This document shows positions 1 through 7,745 of a stretch of DNA of 35,370 nucleotides, in pieces (within the stretch, counting starts at the first letter, position 1; the number at the start of each line of letters is the position of its first letter). The notes beneath the pieces were generated by a model, which was given only the letters and a program-made list of their open reading frames with translations, had not been told where the DNA came from and ran no database searches. Source of the stretch: Cupriavidus lacunae (GTDB lineage: Bacteria > Pseudomonadota > Gammaproteobacteria > Burkholderiales > Burkholderiaceae); NCBI RefSeq assembly GCF_003353055.1, contig NZ_QKWJ01000076.1, forward strand, positions 439-35,808. Reading direction: 5' to 3'. The translations under genes were made by a program, and so were the position numbers.

Positions 1-46
1 TCGAACCCGACCTACATAACCAAGCAAGCCAACGAGCAAGAAGCCC

Positions 47-63
47 CGCCGGCTACGCCGGCG
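47..63 (-). terminator. Hairpin downstream of the MFS gene
   Basis: A perfect inverted repeat, CGCCGGC / GCCGGCG (7 bp) around a 3-base loop, lies about 60 bp past the MFS stop codon. Read on the minus strand it is followed by a partly T-rich stretch (ggggcttctt). It could act as an intrinsic terminator, but the T tract is poor, and GC-rich hairpins like this are also common dispersed repeats in such genomes. Confidence 0.4.
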
Positions 64-122
64 AAACAGCCCACACCAAGAACCACAACCAGCCGCACCG
101 CACCAACCCACTACTCAGCCCT

Positions 123-1367
123 TCAGGAAGTAGCCATCAGCGGCGGCCGCCGCCGCGTAGCCACCGCAAAGGCAATCTGCGCCAGCCCGGCAGCCAGCCC
201 CAGCGCCACGCCGACCTGCCAGGCCACGGTATAGGAACCGAGCGCGTCATAAACCACCCCGCCGCCAAAGGCACCGACAAAGCTACCGATCTGGTGACTG
301 AAGAACGCCACGCCGCCCAGCATCGCCTGCCAGCGCAGCCCGAAGGTCTCGGCGATCCAGCCCGATACCAGCGGCGCTACGCCCAGCCACAGGAAGCCCA
401 TCACCGCGGCAAACACCAATGTGCTCTGCGGCGTGGGCGCCGACGAGAAGTACCAGGTCAGCGCCAGCGAGCGAATCGTATAGATGCCCCCCAGCAGCAT
501 CAGCTTGTTGAAGCGGCCGCCGGCCCACCCGAAGAAGATGCTGCCCAGCACGTTGAAGCCGCCGATCACGCCCAGCGCCTGGGCGCTAAGCATCGGGTCC
601 ATGCCGCATACGTCGAGATACGACGGCAGGTGCGTGGTCAGGAACACCAGCTGCATGCCGCAGACGAAATAGGCCAGTGCCATCACCACGAACGGCGCAT
701 GCCGCAGCGCGGTGCCCAGCGCTTCGCGCGCGCTGTCCTGGCCGCGCCCCGCGGGCAACACCAGCGGCATCCGGTCCACGCGCCCGGCAAACCACGCTGC
801 GGGTAGCATCACCAGCGCCAGCACCACGAATGCGGCCAGCCCGGTGCGCCAGCCGTAGGCCTGCGTCACCATCTGCCCGATCGGCGCCGCCAGTAGCGCG
901 CCCAGAGATCCGGCGCCGGACACCAGCCCCAGCACCGTGCTGCGCAGCGCCGCGGACACCGGCCGCGCCGCCACCGCCATCGCCAGGGCGCTGCCGGTGC
1001 AGGCCATCGACGCGCCGATGGCCACGCCCGCGCCCAGCGTGACGCCCACCAGGCTGTGTGCAGTTGCCAGCAGCACCAGCCCGGTCACGTACAGCAGCGA
1101 TCCGGCCAGCATCAGCGGCCGGAAGCCGATCCGGGTGGCCCAGGCGCCAGCCAGCGGCTGCAGCAGGCCCCAGGCCAGGTTCTGCACGGCAATGGTGATG
1201 GTGAAATCCGATACCGAGATGCCGAGGTCGCGCGTCAGCGGCGGCATGAAGATGCCAAGGCTCTGGCGCAGGCCCATGGCCAGGCTGAGCATCACGGAAG
1301 CGCCGATCAGGATCGGCAAGGCCGGGCGCAGGCCTGCGTAGCGCGAAGGCGCGGTGAGGGTAGTCAC
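123..1367 (-). CDS. MFS transporter
   Basis: A 414-residue inner-membrane protein with about twelve hydrophobic helices, the usual size for a major facilitator. The first helix pair carries the motif-A-like stretch ATRIGFRPLML after helix 2. A hydrophilic loop near residues 195-225 separates the two six-helix halves. The start is GTG at 1367, reading GTG-ACT-ACC; the ribosome site before it is weak. The layout (GLRQSLGIFMPPLTRDLG near the N terminus) is that of the organic-anion/sugar-acid type MFS proteins often found beside catabolic genes. The substrate cannot be told from sequence. It follows the beta-oxidation operon on the same strand but has its own likely promoter, so it may be regulated separately. 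Confidence 0.9.
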   Translation of the reverse strand: MTTLTAPSRYAGLRPALPILIGASVMLSLAMGLRQSLGIFMPPLTRDLGISVSDFTITIAVQNLAWGLLQPLAGAWATRIGFRPLMLAGSLLYVTGLVLLATAHSLVGVTLGAGVAIGASMACTGSALAMAVAARPVSAALRSTVLGLVSGAGSLGALLAAPIGQMVTQAYGWRTGLAAFVVLALVMLPAAWFAGRVDRMPLVLPAGRGQDSAREALGTALRHAPFVVMALAYFVCGMQLVFLTTHLPSYLDVCGMDPMLSAQALGVIGGFNVLGSIFFGWAGGRFNKLMLLGGIYTIRSLALTWYFSSAPTPQSTLVFAAVMGFLWLGVAPLVSGWIAETFGLRWQAMLGGVAFFSHQIGSFVGAFGGGVVYDALGSYTVAWQVGVALGLAAGLAQIAFAVATRRRPPLMATS

Positions 1368-1473
1368 GGTTTGGTCTCGTCGATGTCGTTATTGTTGTGA
1401 GCCCCGGGGCGCTTTCTATGTATTGAATGTCCTTGTATTTAAGCGAGCGCTGAATATACCGCAGGGTAGGGCG

Positions 1474-1502
1474 AGCGTATGCCGCAGGCCCGACCGTGTC
1501 AA
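1474..1502 (-). promoter_or_regulatory. Sigma70-like promoter for the MFS gene
   Basis: On the minus strand TTGACA (1502-1497) and TACGCT (1479-1474) are separated by exactly 17 bases. The predicted start of transcription lies near 1467, giving a leader of about 100 nt before the GTG at 1367. The rest of the 1368-1646 gap holds no gene I can support. Confidence 0.55.
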
Positions 1503-1646
1503 TTTGGCATTGGGCCGGGCAGCCTTCCGTTTTGGCAAAGGCGGCCCGGCACTCTGCTAGTCCAGGCTGACTTTGGACCGGCTTGCGGCCGGCCGTTCTC
1601 TAATGCGCGGCGGATGACATCGATGCCCTCCGCCTGGCGTGGGCTA

Positions 1647-2411
1647 TTACTTGCCCGTCCATACCGGCTTGCGCTTCTCGGCGAACGCGGCGGCACCCTC
1701 GCGGGCATCGGCCGAGGTGAACACCGGCGCCAGCAGCGGGCGCTGGCGCTCGAACATTTCCTCGGCGCTCCAGTCGGCGGACTCGGCCACGATCTGCTTG
1801 CTGACCGCAACCGCCAGCGGGCCGTTGGCACCGATCTCGTCGGCCAGCGCCAGCGCGCCATCGAGCGCCTGGCCCGGTTCGGTCAGGCGGTTGATCAGGC
1901 CATAGGCGTGGGCCTGTTCGGCGCCCAGCATATTGCCGGTCAGTGCGTATTCCATGGCGATGTGGTACGGCACCCGGCGCGGCAGGCGCATCAGGCCGCC
2001 GGCGCCCGCCACCAGGCCGCGCTTGACTTCAGGCAGGCCGAACTTGGCCGCCCTGGACGACACGATCAGGTCGCAGGCCAGTGCCAGTTCGAAGCCGCCT
2101 GCCAGCGCATAGCCTTCCACTGCGGCGATCAGCACCTTGCGCGGCGGCTTCTCGGTCAGCCCGCCGAAGCCGCGGCCGGGCAGGCTGGGACGCTTGCCTT
2201 CCAGGAAACCCTTCAGGTCCATGCCCGAGCAGAAGGTGCCGCCCGCGCCGGTCAGGATGGCCACGCTCAGGTCGTCTCGGCTTTCCAGCTGGTCGATGGC
2301 GGCGGCCAGCGCCGTCGCGGTCTCGAAGTCCATGGCGTTCTTCGCCTGGGGCCGGTTCATGGTGATCAGCAGCGTATTGCCGCGGGTTTCGAGTTGCAGC
2401 GTGTCGCTCAT
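1647..2411 (-). CDS. Enoyl-CoA hydratase (crotonase family)
   Basis: A 254-residue crotonase, the normal length for the family. The oxyanion-hole segment GGTFCSGMDL is near residues 57-66. Both catalytic glutamates of classical enoyl-CoA hydratase align: E108 in GGFELALACD and E128 in FGLPEVKRG. It should therefore hydrate 2-enoyl-CoA to 3-hydroxyacyl-CoA in the cytosol. The start is ATG at 2411, preceded by AAGGAAA; the open frame continues upstream only as a shadow of the SDR gene. It is the third gene of a leftward operon after the thiolase and the SDR, 43 bp behind the SDR stop. The trio covers hydration, oxidation and thiolysis of a beta-oxidation-type cycle; the first dehydrogenation is missing here. 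Confidence 0.93.
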   Translation of the reverse strand: MSDTLQLETRGNTLLITMNRPQAKNAMDFETATALAAAIDQLESRDDLSVAILTGAGGTFCSGMDLKGFLEGKRPSLPGRGFGGLTEKPPRKVLIAAVEGYALAGGFELALACDLIVSSRAAKFGLPEVKRGLVAGAGGLMRLPRRVPYHIAMEYALTGNMLGAEQAHAYGLINRLTEPGQALDGALALADEIGANGPLAVAVSKQIVAESADWSAEEMFERQRPLLAPVFTSADAREGAAAFAEKRKPVWTGK

Positions 2412-2454
2412 GTGCGTTTCCTTGTCAGCAGTCGATATCGGTGTGGCCGGCGGC

Positions 2455-3219
2455 TCAGCGCGGCGCCATGCGTATGGCGCCGTCCAGGCGGATGGTTTCG
2501 CCATTGAGCATGGGGTTCTCCAGGATGTGCAGCGCGGTCGACGCGTATTCATCCGGCGCACCCAGTCGCGCCGGGTGCGGCACCATGGCGCCGAGCGAGG
2601 CACGCACGTTGTCGGGCAGCTTGGCCAGCAGCGGGGTGTCGAACAGCCCCGGGGCAATGGTGCAGACGCGGATCGCGCGCTGCGCCAGGTCGCGCGCGGC
2701 CACCAGCGTCATGCCAACGATGCCGGCCTTGGCCGATGCGTAAGGAATCTGCCCGATCTGGCCTTCGTAGGCGGCCACCGATGCGGTCAGCACGCAGGCG
2801 CCACGCTCGCCGTCGATCAGCTCGTTCTTGGCCATGCGCGCGGCACCCAGGCGCAGTGCGTTGAAGGTGCCGATCAGGTTGATGCGCACAATCGACTCGT
2901 ACTTTTCCAGCGAACCCGGTGTGCCGTCCTTCTCGACCACGCGCACCGGACCGCCCAGGCCGGCGCAATGGATCAGCGCGCGCAGCGGGGCAATGGCTTC
3001 GGCGGCGTCGTAGACGGCGTTCATCTGGTCGGTGTCGGTCACGTCGGCCTTCAGGAAGCGGACCTTGCCGCCGAACTCGTCGACGGCGGCGTTGCCGCGC
3101 TCTTCAGACAGGTCGGCGATCACGACGTCGACGCCGCGTTCCACCAGGCGCCGCACGCAGGCCAGGCCCAGGCCGGAAGCACCGCCGGTCACGACGGCGG
3201 ACATATTGGTCAGTTTCAT
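2455..3219 (-). CDS. SDR, 3-hydroxyacyl-CoA dehydrogenase (HSD10-like)
   Basis: A 254-residue short-chain dehydrogenase. The cofactor loop TGGASGLG is at residues 11-18 and an acidic residue ends beta-2 (VVIADLSEE), which favours NAD(H). The structural asparagine is N114 and the catalytic residues are S147, Y160 and K164 (YASAK). The whole sequence resembles type II 3-hydroxyacyl-CoA dehydrogenases, so oxidation of 3-hydroxyacyl-CoA to 3-ketoacyl-CoA is the likely reaction. The start is ATG at 3219 with a clear AGGAGA site 6-7 bases upstream. It sits between the thiolase (46 bp gap) and the enoyl-CoA hydratase (43 bp gap), on the same strand, which supports this role. Confidence 0.92.
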   Translation of the reverse strand: MKLTNMSAVVTGGASGLGLACVRRLVERGVDVVIADLSEERGNAAVDEFGGKVRFLKADVTDTDQMNAVYDAAEAIAPLRALIHCAGLGGPVRVVEKDGTPGSLEKYESIVRINLIGTFNALRLGAARMAKNELIDGERGACVLTASVAAYEGQIGQIPYASAKAGIVGMTLVAARDLAQRAIRVCTIAPGLFDTPLLAKLPDNVRASLGAMVPHPARLGAPDEYASTALHILENPMLNGETIRLDGAIRMAPR

Positions 3220-3265
3220 GCTGTGTCTCCTAGATTGGATGCGTTGTTCGGTAGGGGGGCGCCGC

Positions 3266-4444
3266 TCACAGGCGCTCGATGATGGTGGCGTTGGCCATGC
3301 CGCCGGCTTCGCACATCGACTGCAGGCCATAGCGCTGGCCGCTGTCTTCCAGCGCATGCAGCATGGTGGTCATAAGCCGCACGCCGGAGGCGCCCAGCGG
3401 ATGGCCCAGCGCAATCGCGCCGCCGCGCGGGTTCAGGCGCGCCGGGTCGGCGCCGAGTGCGCGCTGCCAGGCCAGCGGCACGCAGGCAAAGGCTTCGTTG
3501 ATTTCGTAGTGGTCGATCTGCTCGAGCTTCAGGCCGCTCTTCTTGATGGCGCGCTGGCTGGCGGGGATCGGGGCGGTCAGCATCGCGATCGGATCGTCGC
3601 CGCAGACATCGAACGCCACGAAGCGCGCGCGCGGCTTCAGGCCCAGGCGCTGCGCCATGGATTCGCTCATCAGCAGCATGGCAGCGGCGCCGTCGCTGAT
3701 CTGCGAGGCATTGCCCGCGGTCACGTTCCAGCCGATCTGCGGGAAGCGCGCGCTGAGCTCGTCATTGCGGAACGAGGCCTGCAGCGTGCCCAGCTTCTCC
3801 ACCGACGTACCCGGGCGGATGGTCTCATCGTGCTCGACCACGCCATTGGGCGTGCTGATGCCCAGGATCTCGCGGCGGAAGGCGCCGCTTTCGCGCGCGG
3901 CGGCGGCCAGCTCGTGCGAGCGGGCCGAATAGCTGTCCATGTCGTTGCGCGACAGTTCGTACTTGGCCGCGACCAGTTCAGCCGCCACGCCCTGCGACAC
4001 CAGGCCGGGCGCGTAGCGCGCTTCCATCGACGGGCCGTATGGGTTCTGGCCGATACGCGCCGAGCCCATCGGCACGCGGCTCATCGACTCGATACCGCAG
4101 GCGATGACGATGTCGTAGGCGCCCGCCATGATGCCCTGCGCGGCAAAGTGCACCGCCTGCTGGCTGGAGCCGCACTTACGGTCGATGGTGGTGGCCGGCA
4201 CGTGCTCGGGAAGGCCTGCCGCCAGCCACGCCACGCGGCCAGGGCCGGCGGATTGCTCGCCCGCCTGCGTCACGCAGCCGGTGATCACGTCGTCGACCAG
4301 GCCCGGGTCCAGCTTGTTGCGTTCGACCAGCCCTTTGAGCACCTGCGCCAGCAGCTCGGTGGCATGGAGTTCGGTAAAGGCCGAACCGGGCTTGGAGCGG
4401 CCCATCGGGCTGCGGATGGCGTCGACGATGACGGCTTGTTGCAT
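3266..4444 (-). CDS. Acetyl-CoA acyltransferase (thiolase)
   Basis: A 392-residue thiolase of full length. The nucleophilic cysteine is C91 (DRKCGSSQQA), the NEAF motif is at 315-318, the histidine is H348 (GHPLGASG) and the second cysteine is C378 (CEAGGMAN). It cleaves 3-ketoacyl-CoA with CoA to give acetyl-CoA and a shortened acyl-CoA, or runs in reverse. The start is ATG at 4444 with AGGAGAC just upstream. It is the first gene of the leftward thiolase-SDR-hydratase operon and is divergent from the IclR regulator, so the 216-bp space between them likely carries both promoters. The chain length handled cannot be told; a FadA-like broad role is possible. Confidence 0.93.
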   Translation of the reverse strand: MQQAVIVDAIRSPMGRSKPGSAFTELHATELLAQVLKGLVERNKLDPGLVDDVITGCVTQAGEQSAGPGRVAWLAAGLPEHVPATTIDRKCGSSQQAVHFAAQGIMAGAYDIVIACGIESMSRVPMGSARIGQNPYGPSMEARYAPGLVSQGVAAELVAAKYELSRNDMDSYSARSHELAAAARESGAFRREILGISTPNGVVEHDETIRPGTSVEKLGTLQASFRNDELSARFPQIGWNVTAGNASQISDGAAAMLLMSESMAQRLGLKPRARFVAFDVCGDDPIAMLTAPIPASQRAIKKSGLKLEQIDHYEINEAFACVPLAWQRALGADPARLNPRGGAIALGHPLGASGVRLMTTMLHALEDSGQRYGLQSMCEAGGMANATIIERL

Positions 4445-4660
4445 GGGGTGTCTCCTGAAGAAGCTGAGCGTTGCGAGTCATGGCTGGGATATTGAGACGA
4501 CCGTACCGAAAAGTGCTCGTCTAATACGATGAATTGGGATTCTGGCTTCGGAAAAGCCTCATGTAAACCCAAAAAGCCAGGTTTGACTTTGGAAAAAACG
4601 AAGGGCAACATCCGGGTTTTGAGACTCGCGTATCAAAAAACCTTAAATCAAGGCAATAAC
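4445..4660. promoter_or_regulatory. Divergent control region, thiolase operon / iclR gene
   Basis: This 216-bp gap is clearly more AT-rich than the genes on either side. It holds an inverted repeat AGACGA (4495-4500) / TCGTCT (4517-4522) with a 16-base spacer, and a short hairpin GGCTT-cggaa-AAGCC near 4545-4560. IclR proteins often bind palindromes in such divergent gaps, so autoregulation and control of the thiolase operon are inferred. I could not fix -35/-10 boxes with confidence. Confidence 0.4.
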
Positions 4661-5476
4661 ATGACGAATGCTTCACACGCTTCCCTGGCCCCGCCGCCCG
4701 CCGATGCCGACGGCGAGGCGCGCCTTGTCAGCGCGCTGGCGCGGGGCATTTCGATCCTCAACTGCTTTTCCCCGACAGTGCAGGAGTTGAGCAGCCGCGA
4801 GCTGATGGAGCGCACCGGTCTGACCAAGCCAACCCTGTTCCGGCTGCTCGACACCCTGTGCGAACTGGGCCTGCTGCACTACTCGGAGCGCCTGTCGCGC
4901 TACGTACCCGGGGTGGGGCTCATCAACCTGGCCGCGCCCGCGCTGGCGCGCATGACGATCCGCCAGCTGGCTCGGCCGGCCATGCAGCAGCTGGCCGACC
5001 ATATCGCCGGGCAGGTCGAGCTGATCGTCGGCAGCGGCAATGCGCTGACCTATGTGGAGATCGCCCAGGGCGTGGGCAGCCATGTGTTCCGGCCCGAGGT
5101 CGGCACGCGCGTGTCGGTCTCGCGCACGGGCTCCGGACGCGGCTACCTGATGCTGATGACCGACGCCGAGCGCGAGGCGTATCTCGCCCAGCTCCGCGCC
5201 GCCGATCCGCAGCGCGCCGACTGGCTGCAGCAGCGCCTGGCCGATGCCGCCCGCGACCTGCAAGACTATGGTTTCTGCCGTGGCCACCGCGACCTGCACC
5301 GCGAAGTGGAATCGATTGCCGTGCCGATGCGCACCCGCCGCGACGGCGAGGCATGGATCTTCGCGGCGTCGGTGCCGGTGTTCAGCCAGCAGAGCAAGCA
5401 GCTGGAGGAGGATATCGGGCCGCGGCTGGTAAGCCTGGTGCGCAATGTTGAGGGGGCGCTGGGCGTGGCCGGCTGA
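4661..5476 (+). CDS. IclR-family transcriptional regulator
   Basis: A 271-residue regulator with an N-terminal winged helix-turn-helix (residues about 24-85, core SSRELMERTGLTKPTLFRLL) and a C-terminal GAF-like effector domain (about 105-265). IclR proteins respond to small aromatic or organic-acid ligands. The start chosen is ATG at 4661, after aaggcaataac; the longer open frame to 4529 lies in the AT-rich promoter gap and is unlikely to be coding. It is divergent from the thiolase operon and is the obvious candidate to control it. The next gene downstream looks foreign, so the natural downstream neighbour may have been displaced. Confidence 0.93.
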   Translation: MTNASHASLAPPPADADGEARLVSALARGISILNCFSPTVQELSSRELMERTGLTKPTLFRLLDTLCELGLLHYSERLSRYVPGVGLINLAAPALARMTIRQLARPAMQQLADHIAGQVELIVGSGNALTYVEIAQGVGSHVFRPEVGTRVSVSRTGSGRGYLMLMTDAEREAYLAQLRAADPQRADWLQQRLADAARDLQDYGFCRGHRDLHREVESIAVPMRTRRDGEAWIFAASVPVFSQQSKQLEEDIGPRLVSLVRNVEGALGVAG

Positions 5477-5571
5477 GCGGCACGATGCGGGATGGCGGGC
5501 GCTGGCATCCGACAACGGCAAACCGTCGCGAGCACGCCGCTTCGCCATGCCTCTACGGAATGGGAGTTATT

Positions 5572-5592
5572 CGCCGGTGCCGGCTACCGGCG
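5572..5592 (+). terminator. Hairpin after the iclR gene
   Basis: CGCCGGT and ACCGGCG form a perfect 7-bp stem with a 7-base loop about 95 bp past the iclR stop and before the peroxiredoxin gene. There is no T tract, so termination is only a possibility. Confidence 0.25.
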
Positions 5593-5684
5593 CGACAGGG
5601 GTTCACGGAAGATGGGTTCCACGACGAGCCGATCGCTCGCCTGCCAGGAAACACGGACTTCCACTTACCTCAAGGAGATTCGCC

Positions 5685-6353
5685 ATGTCGCTCCAGGACA
5701 AACTCGACGCATTCAAGGCCGACTTCAAGGCGGGCAAGCCGCCGTACAACGCGCCTCCCGAAATCCACCCGATCATGGAGCGCGCGACCGCCGAACTCGT
5801 CGCCAGCGGCCAGGCCGCGCGCGCAATCAAGGCCGGCGACCGCGCACCGCAATTCCGTCTCAAGGATCAGGACGGCAACGAAGTGTCGTCGGCCGACCTG
5901 CTCGCGAAGGGGCCGCTCGTCGTCACGTTCTATCGCGGCGTCTGGTGCCCGTATTGCAACCTCGAACTCCAGGCGATGAACGAAGCGCTGCCGCAGATCC
6001 AGGCGCTTGGTGCGAACGTGGTCGCGATCTCGCCGCAGACGGCCGTCAACAGTCGCAAGTCGGTGCGTACGAACAAGCTGGGCTTTCCGGTGCTGAACGA
6101 CGCACGGGGCGAGACGGGTGCCGCATTCGGACTGCGCTTCAGCCTGCCCGACTACCTGGTCGACCTGTACAAGATGCTCAGGAACGACCTGCCCGCGTTC
6201 AACGACGATCCGAGCTGGACGCTGCCTATGCCCGCGCGCTACGTGATCGGCCAGGACGGCATCGTGCTGTATTCCGAAGTCAACCCCGACTACACGCATC
6301 GTCCGGATCCGTCGGAAATGTTCCCGGTCCTCGAAAAGGTCGCCAACACCTGA
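5685..6353 (+). CDS. Peroxiredoxin-like (AhpC/TSA, thioredoxin-fold) protein
   Basis: A 222-residue protein. A helical N-terminal stretch of about 45 residues is followed by a thioredoxin-fold peroxidase domain starting at AGDRAPQFRL. The active site is TFYRGVWCPYCNLEL with C88 and C91; CPYC in place of the classical single peroxidatic Cys marks the peroxiredoxin-like subgroup. It probably reduces peroxides or acts as a disulfide reductase in the cytosol; no signal peptide is seen. The start is ATG at 5685 with AAGGAGA at 5672-5678; the longer open frame lacks such a site. It faces the LysR gene tail to tail. Codon use differs from the flanking catabolic genes. Confidence 0.88.
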   Translation: MSLQDKLDAFKADFKAGKPPYNAPPEIHPIMERATAELVASGQAARAIKAGDRAPQFRLKDQDGNEVSSADLLAKGPLVVTFYRGVWCPYCNLELQAMNEALPQIQALGANVVAISPQTAVNSRKSVRTNKLGFPVLNDARGETGAAFGLRFSLPDYLVDLYKMLRNDLPAFNDDPSWTLPMPARYVIGQDGIVLYSEVNPDYTHRPDPSEMFPVLEKVANT

Positions 6354-6375
6354 TCGGCGCCGGGGCCGCGCCGAT
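6353..6375. terminator. Hairpin between convergent genes
   Basis: ATCGGCGC and GCGCCGAT form a perfect 8-bp stem with a 7-base loop that begins at the last base of the peroxiredoxin stop codon. Placed between two convergent genes, it is probably a bidirectional terminator, although neither side has a long T run. Confidence 0.5.
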
Positions 6376-6428
6376 GCAAGTGGCGCGGTTTCCGCGAAGG
6401 CCGCGCTCGTGAGCTTCCTGAGCGGTAT

Positions 6429-7334
6429 TCAGGCAGCCGGCGTGCGTTCACCGTCCGCGAGCGCCTGTTCGACGAACTCGACGAACGCGCGTGCCCTCGC
6501 CGTCACGAGCCGGCCGGCCGGAAACACGGCCCACAGATCGATCGGCGGCAACTGCCAGTCGGTGAGCACGGCCTGCACGCGCCCTGACTCCAGTTCCGGC
6601 GAAAACATCCAGCGCGACGCGACCGCCAGGCCCATGCTGCCGAGCACAGCGGTCCGCATGCCCTCGGCCGCGCTCACGCGCAGCCGGCCCGACACGGCCA
6701 CCGCGACCTCGGAGCCGCTCTTGCTGAACGACCACGCTTGGCCGCCGCCGCGCTGCGAATAAACGATCGCCTGATGGCGAATCAGGTCGGCCGGCGCCTT
6801 CGGCACGCCGGCACGCGCGAAGTATTCCGGCGTGCCGACGACGAGCCGCGGGCTGCGCGCAATGCGGCGCGCCGTCATCGACGAGTCGATCAGCGTGCCC
6901 ATCCGCAACGCCACGTCGGTGCCCTCTTCGAGCAGATCGATGTTGCGGTCATCGAGCGCGAGGTCGATTTCCAGATCCGGATGGCGGTTCAGGAAGGTAT
7001 CGAGCCGCGGTAGCACGTGCAGGCAGGTGAACGACACGGCCGCGCTCACGCGCAGCTTGCCGGACAGGCTCGCGGACGCGTGGCGGACGACCTGCTCGGC
7101 CTCGTCGGCCTCGCGGATCGCCAGCTTCGCATGGTCGTAGAAGCGCTGGCCGGCGTCAGTCATCGTCAGCCCGCGCGTCGAGCGCACCAGCAGGCGCACG
7201 CCGAGGCGCTCCTCGAGTTGGGCGATCGATTTGGAAATCGCGGGCTGACCGAGATCCATCCGCTTCCCGGCCGCCGAGAAAGAACCGGCTTCCACGACGC
7301 TGACGTACGTTTCCATTGCCGCGAGTCGATCCAT
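6429..7334 (-). CDS. LysR-family transcriptional regulator (acquired block)
   Basis: A 301-residue LysR protein: winged helix-turn-helix at about residues 1-60 (SFSAAGKRMDLGQPAISKSIAQLE split across helices 2-3) and a substrate-binding domain from about residue 85 (GKLRVSAAVSF). The start is ATG at 7334, because GAGGAG lies nine bases upstream; an in-frame TTG at 7355 would overlap that ribosome site and the upstream stop. It is convergent with the peroxiredoxin gene and begins 17 bp after the truncated propeller gene, on the same strand. Its target may have been the lost propeller gene or the peroxiredoxin gene. Codon style matches the block rather than the host genes. Confidence 0.9.
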   Translation of the reverse strand: MDRLAAMETYVSVVEAGSFSAAGKRMDLGQPAISKSIAQLEERLGVRLLVRSTRGLTMTDAGQRFYDHAKLAIREADEAEQVVRHASASLSGKLRVSAAVSFTCLHVLPRLDTFLNRHPDLEIDLALDDRNIDLLEEGTDVALRMGTLIDSSMTARRIARSPRLVVGTPEYFARAGVPKAPADLIRHQAIVYSQRGGGQAWSFSKSGSEVAVAVSGRLRVSAAEGMRTAVLGSMGLAVASRWMFSPELESGRVQAVLTDWQLPPIDLWAVFPAGRLVTARARAFVEFVEQALADGERTPAA

Positions 7335-7351
7335 GTGCTGCTTCTCCTCGT

Positions 7352-7642
7352 TCAAACCTGCGCTATTCCGAAGAACTCGACCGCCTGGCCGTTCAGCCGC
7401 GGATGATGAACGACCGCGCCGAAGCAGTACCCCGAGTCGTAATCGAACGCGACCACCGCGTCCCGCGCCACGCAGTACAGATGCCCGTTGGGCCCGAACC
7501 GCAGGCCGCGCGGGCGCCGGAACGGCACTACGTTCCAGGCATCGAATTGTTCGTGGACGGCGGGCTCGGGCAGGTGTGACCGCCGCAAGCGGGTCGCTCT
7601 TTCGCTATGCGACGTCGGGCACTGCGTCATCGTGCCCGACAT
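7352..7642 (-). pseudogene. C-terminal remnant of an NHL/SMP-30-like beta-propeller protein
   Basis: The last 60-70 residues of this frame (DAWNVVPFRRPRGLRFGPNG, then LYCVARDAVVAFDYDSG) look like one blade of a beta-propeller of the NHL or gluconolactonase type and end at a normal stop. A full protein would need several blades, and nothing upstream continues it: the frame runs into a hairpin and an IS-like scar. I read it as a gene cut off at its 5' end by the event that formed the right edge of the block. The family call rests on the PRGLRFGPNGHLYCV pattern only. The part before about 7570 is probably not protein-coding ancestry. Confidence 0.5.
7614..7640. repeat. Perfect 9-bp inverted repeat
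   Basis: GTCGGGCAC (7614-7622) and GTGCCCGAC (7632-7640) flank a 9-base loop. It lies between the truncated propeller gene and the IS-like scar. It may be a terminator or attenuator carried with the block, or a remnant of the mobile element. Confidence 0.55.
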
Positions 7643-7694
7643 CGAACGACCGGCGCGGCCAGTCAGGGCCGAAAGCGCTATCTAAGTCTCAAAG

Positions 7695-7732
7695 TGTTAC
7701 CCATGTGAGTGAACTTGTTTGTTACCCATGTG
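7695..7732. mobile_element. IS-end-like scar with tandem 13-bp repeats
   Basis: The 13-mer TGTTACCCATGTG occurs twice, at 7695-7707 and 7720-7732, spaced by 25 bp. Short repeats of this kind, starting with TG, are typical of the multi-repeat ends of IS21-like and some IS481-like elements. No transposase gene and no inverted partner (CACATGGGTAACA) is visible in the window. I interpret it as a residual IS end marking the right border of the acquired block, 13 bp from the stop of the next host-like gene. Confidence 0.45.
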
Positions 7733-7745
7733 GTTGTTCCGTACA

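Larger units (their letters stand above)
5477..7745. other. Probable acquired block (Burkholderia-like)
   Basis: From the iclR stop to the stop of the next crotonase, the content and codon style change. Leucine is often CTC rather than the near-exclusive CTG of the neighbours, and GTC, ACG and GCG are frequent, as in Burkholderia. It carries a peroxiredoxin-like gene, a LysR gene, a truncated propeller gene and an IS-end-like scar at its right edge. The left edge is not marked by any repeat I can see. Acquisition is inferred from these signs only. Confidence 0.5.

Noticed and set aside
3032..4495. A 487-codon rightward open frame opposite the thiolase
   Set aside because: It is antisense to a complete thiolase with all active-site residues and has no motif of its own.
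7335..7355. TTG start at 7355 for the LysR gene
   Set aside because: The GAGGAG ribosome site lies between it and the ATG at 7334, so the ATG is the natural start.
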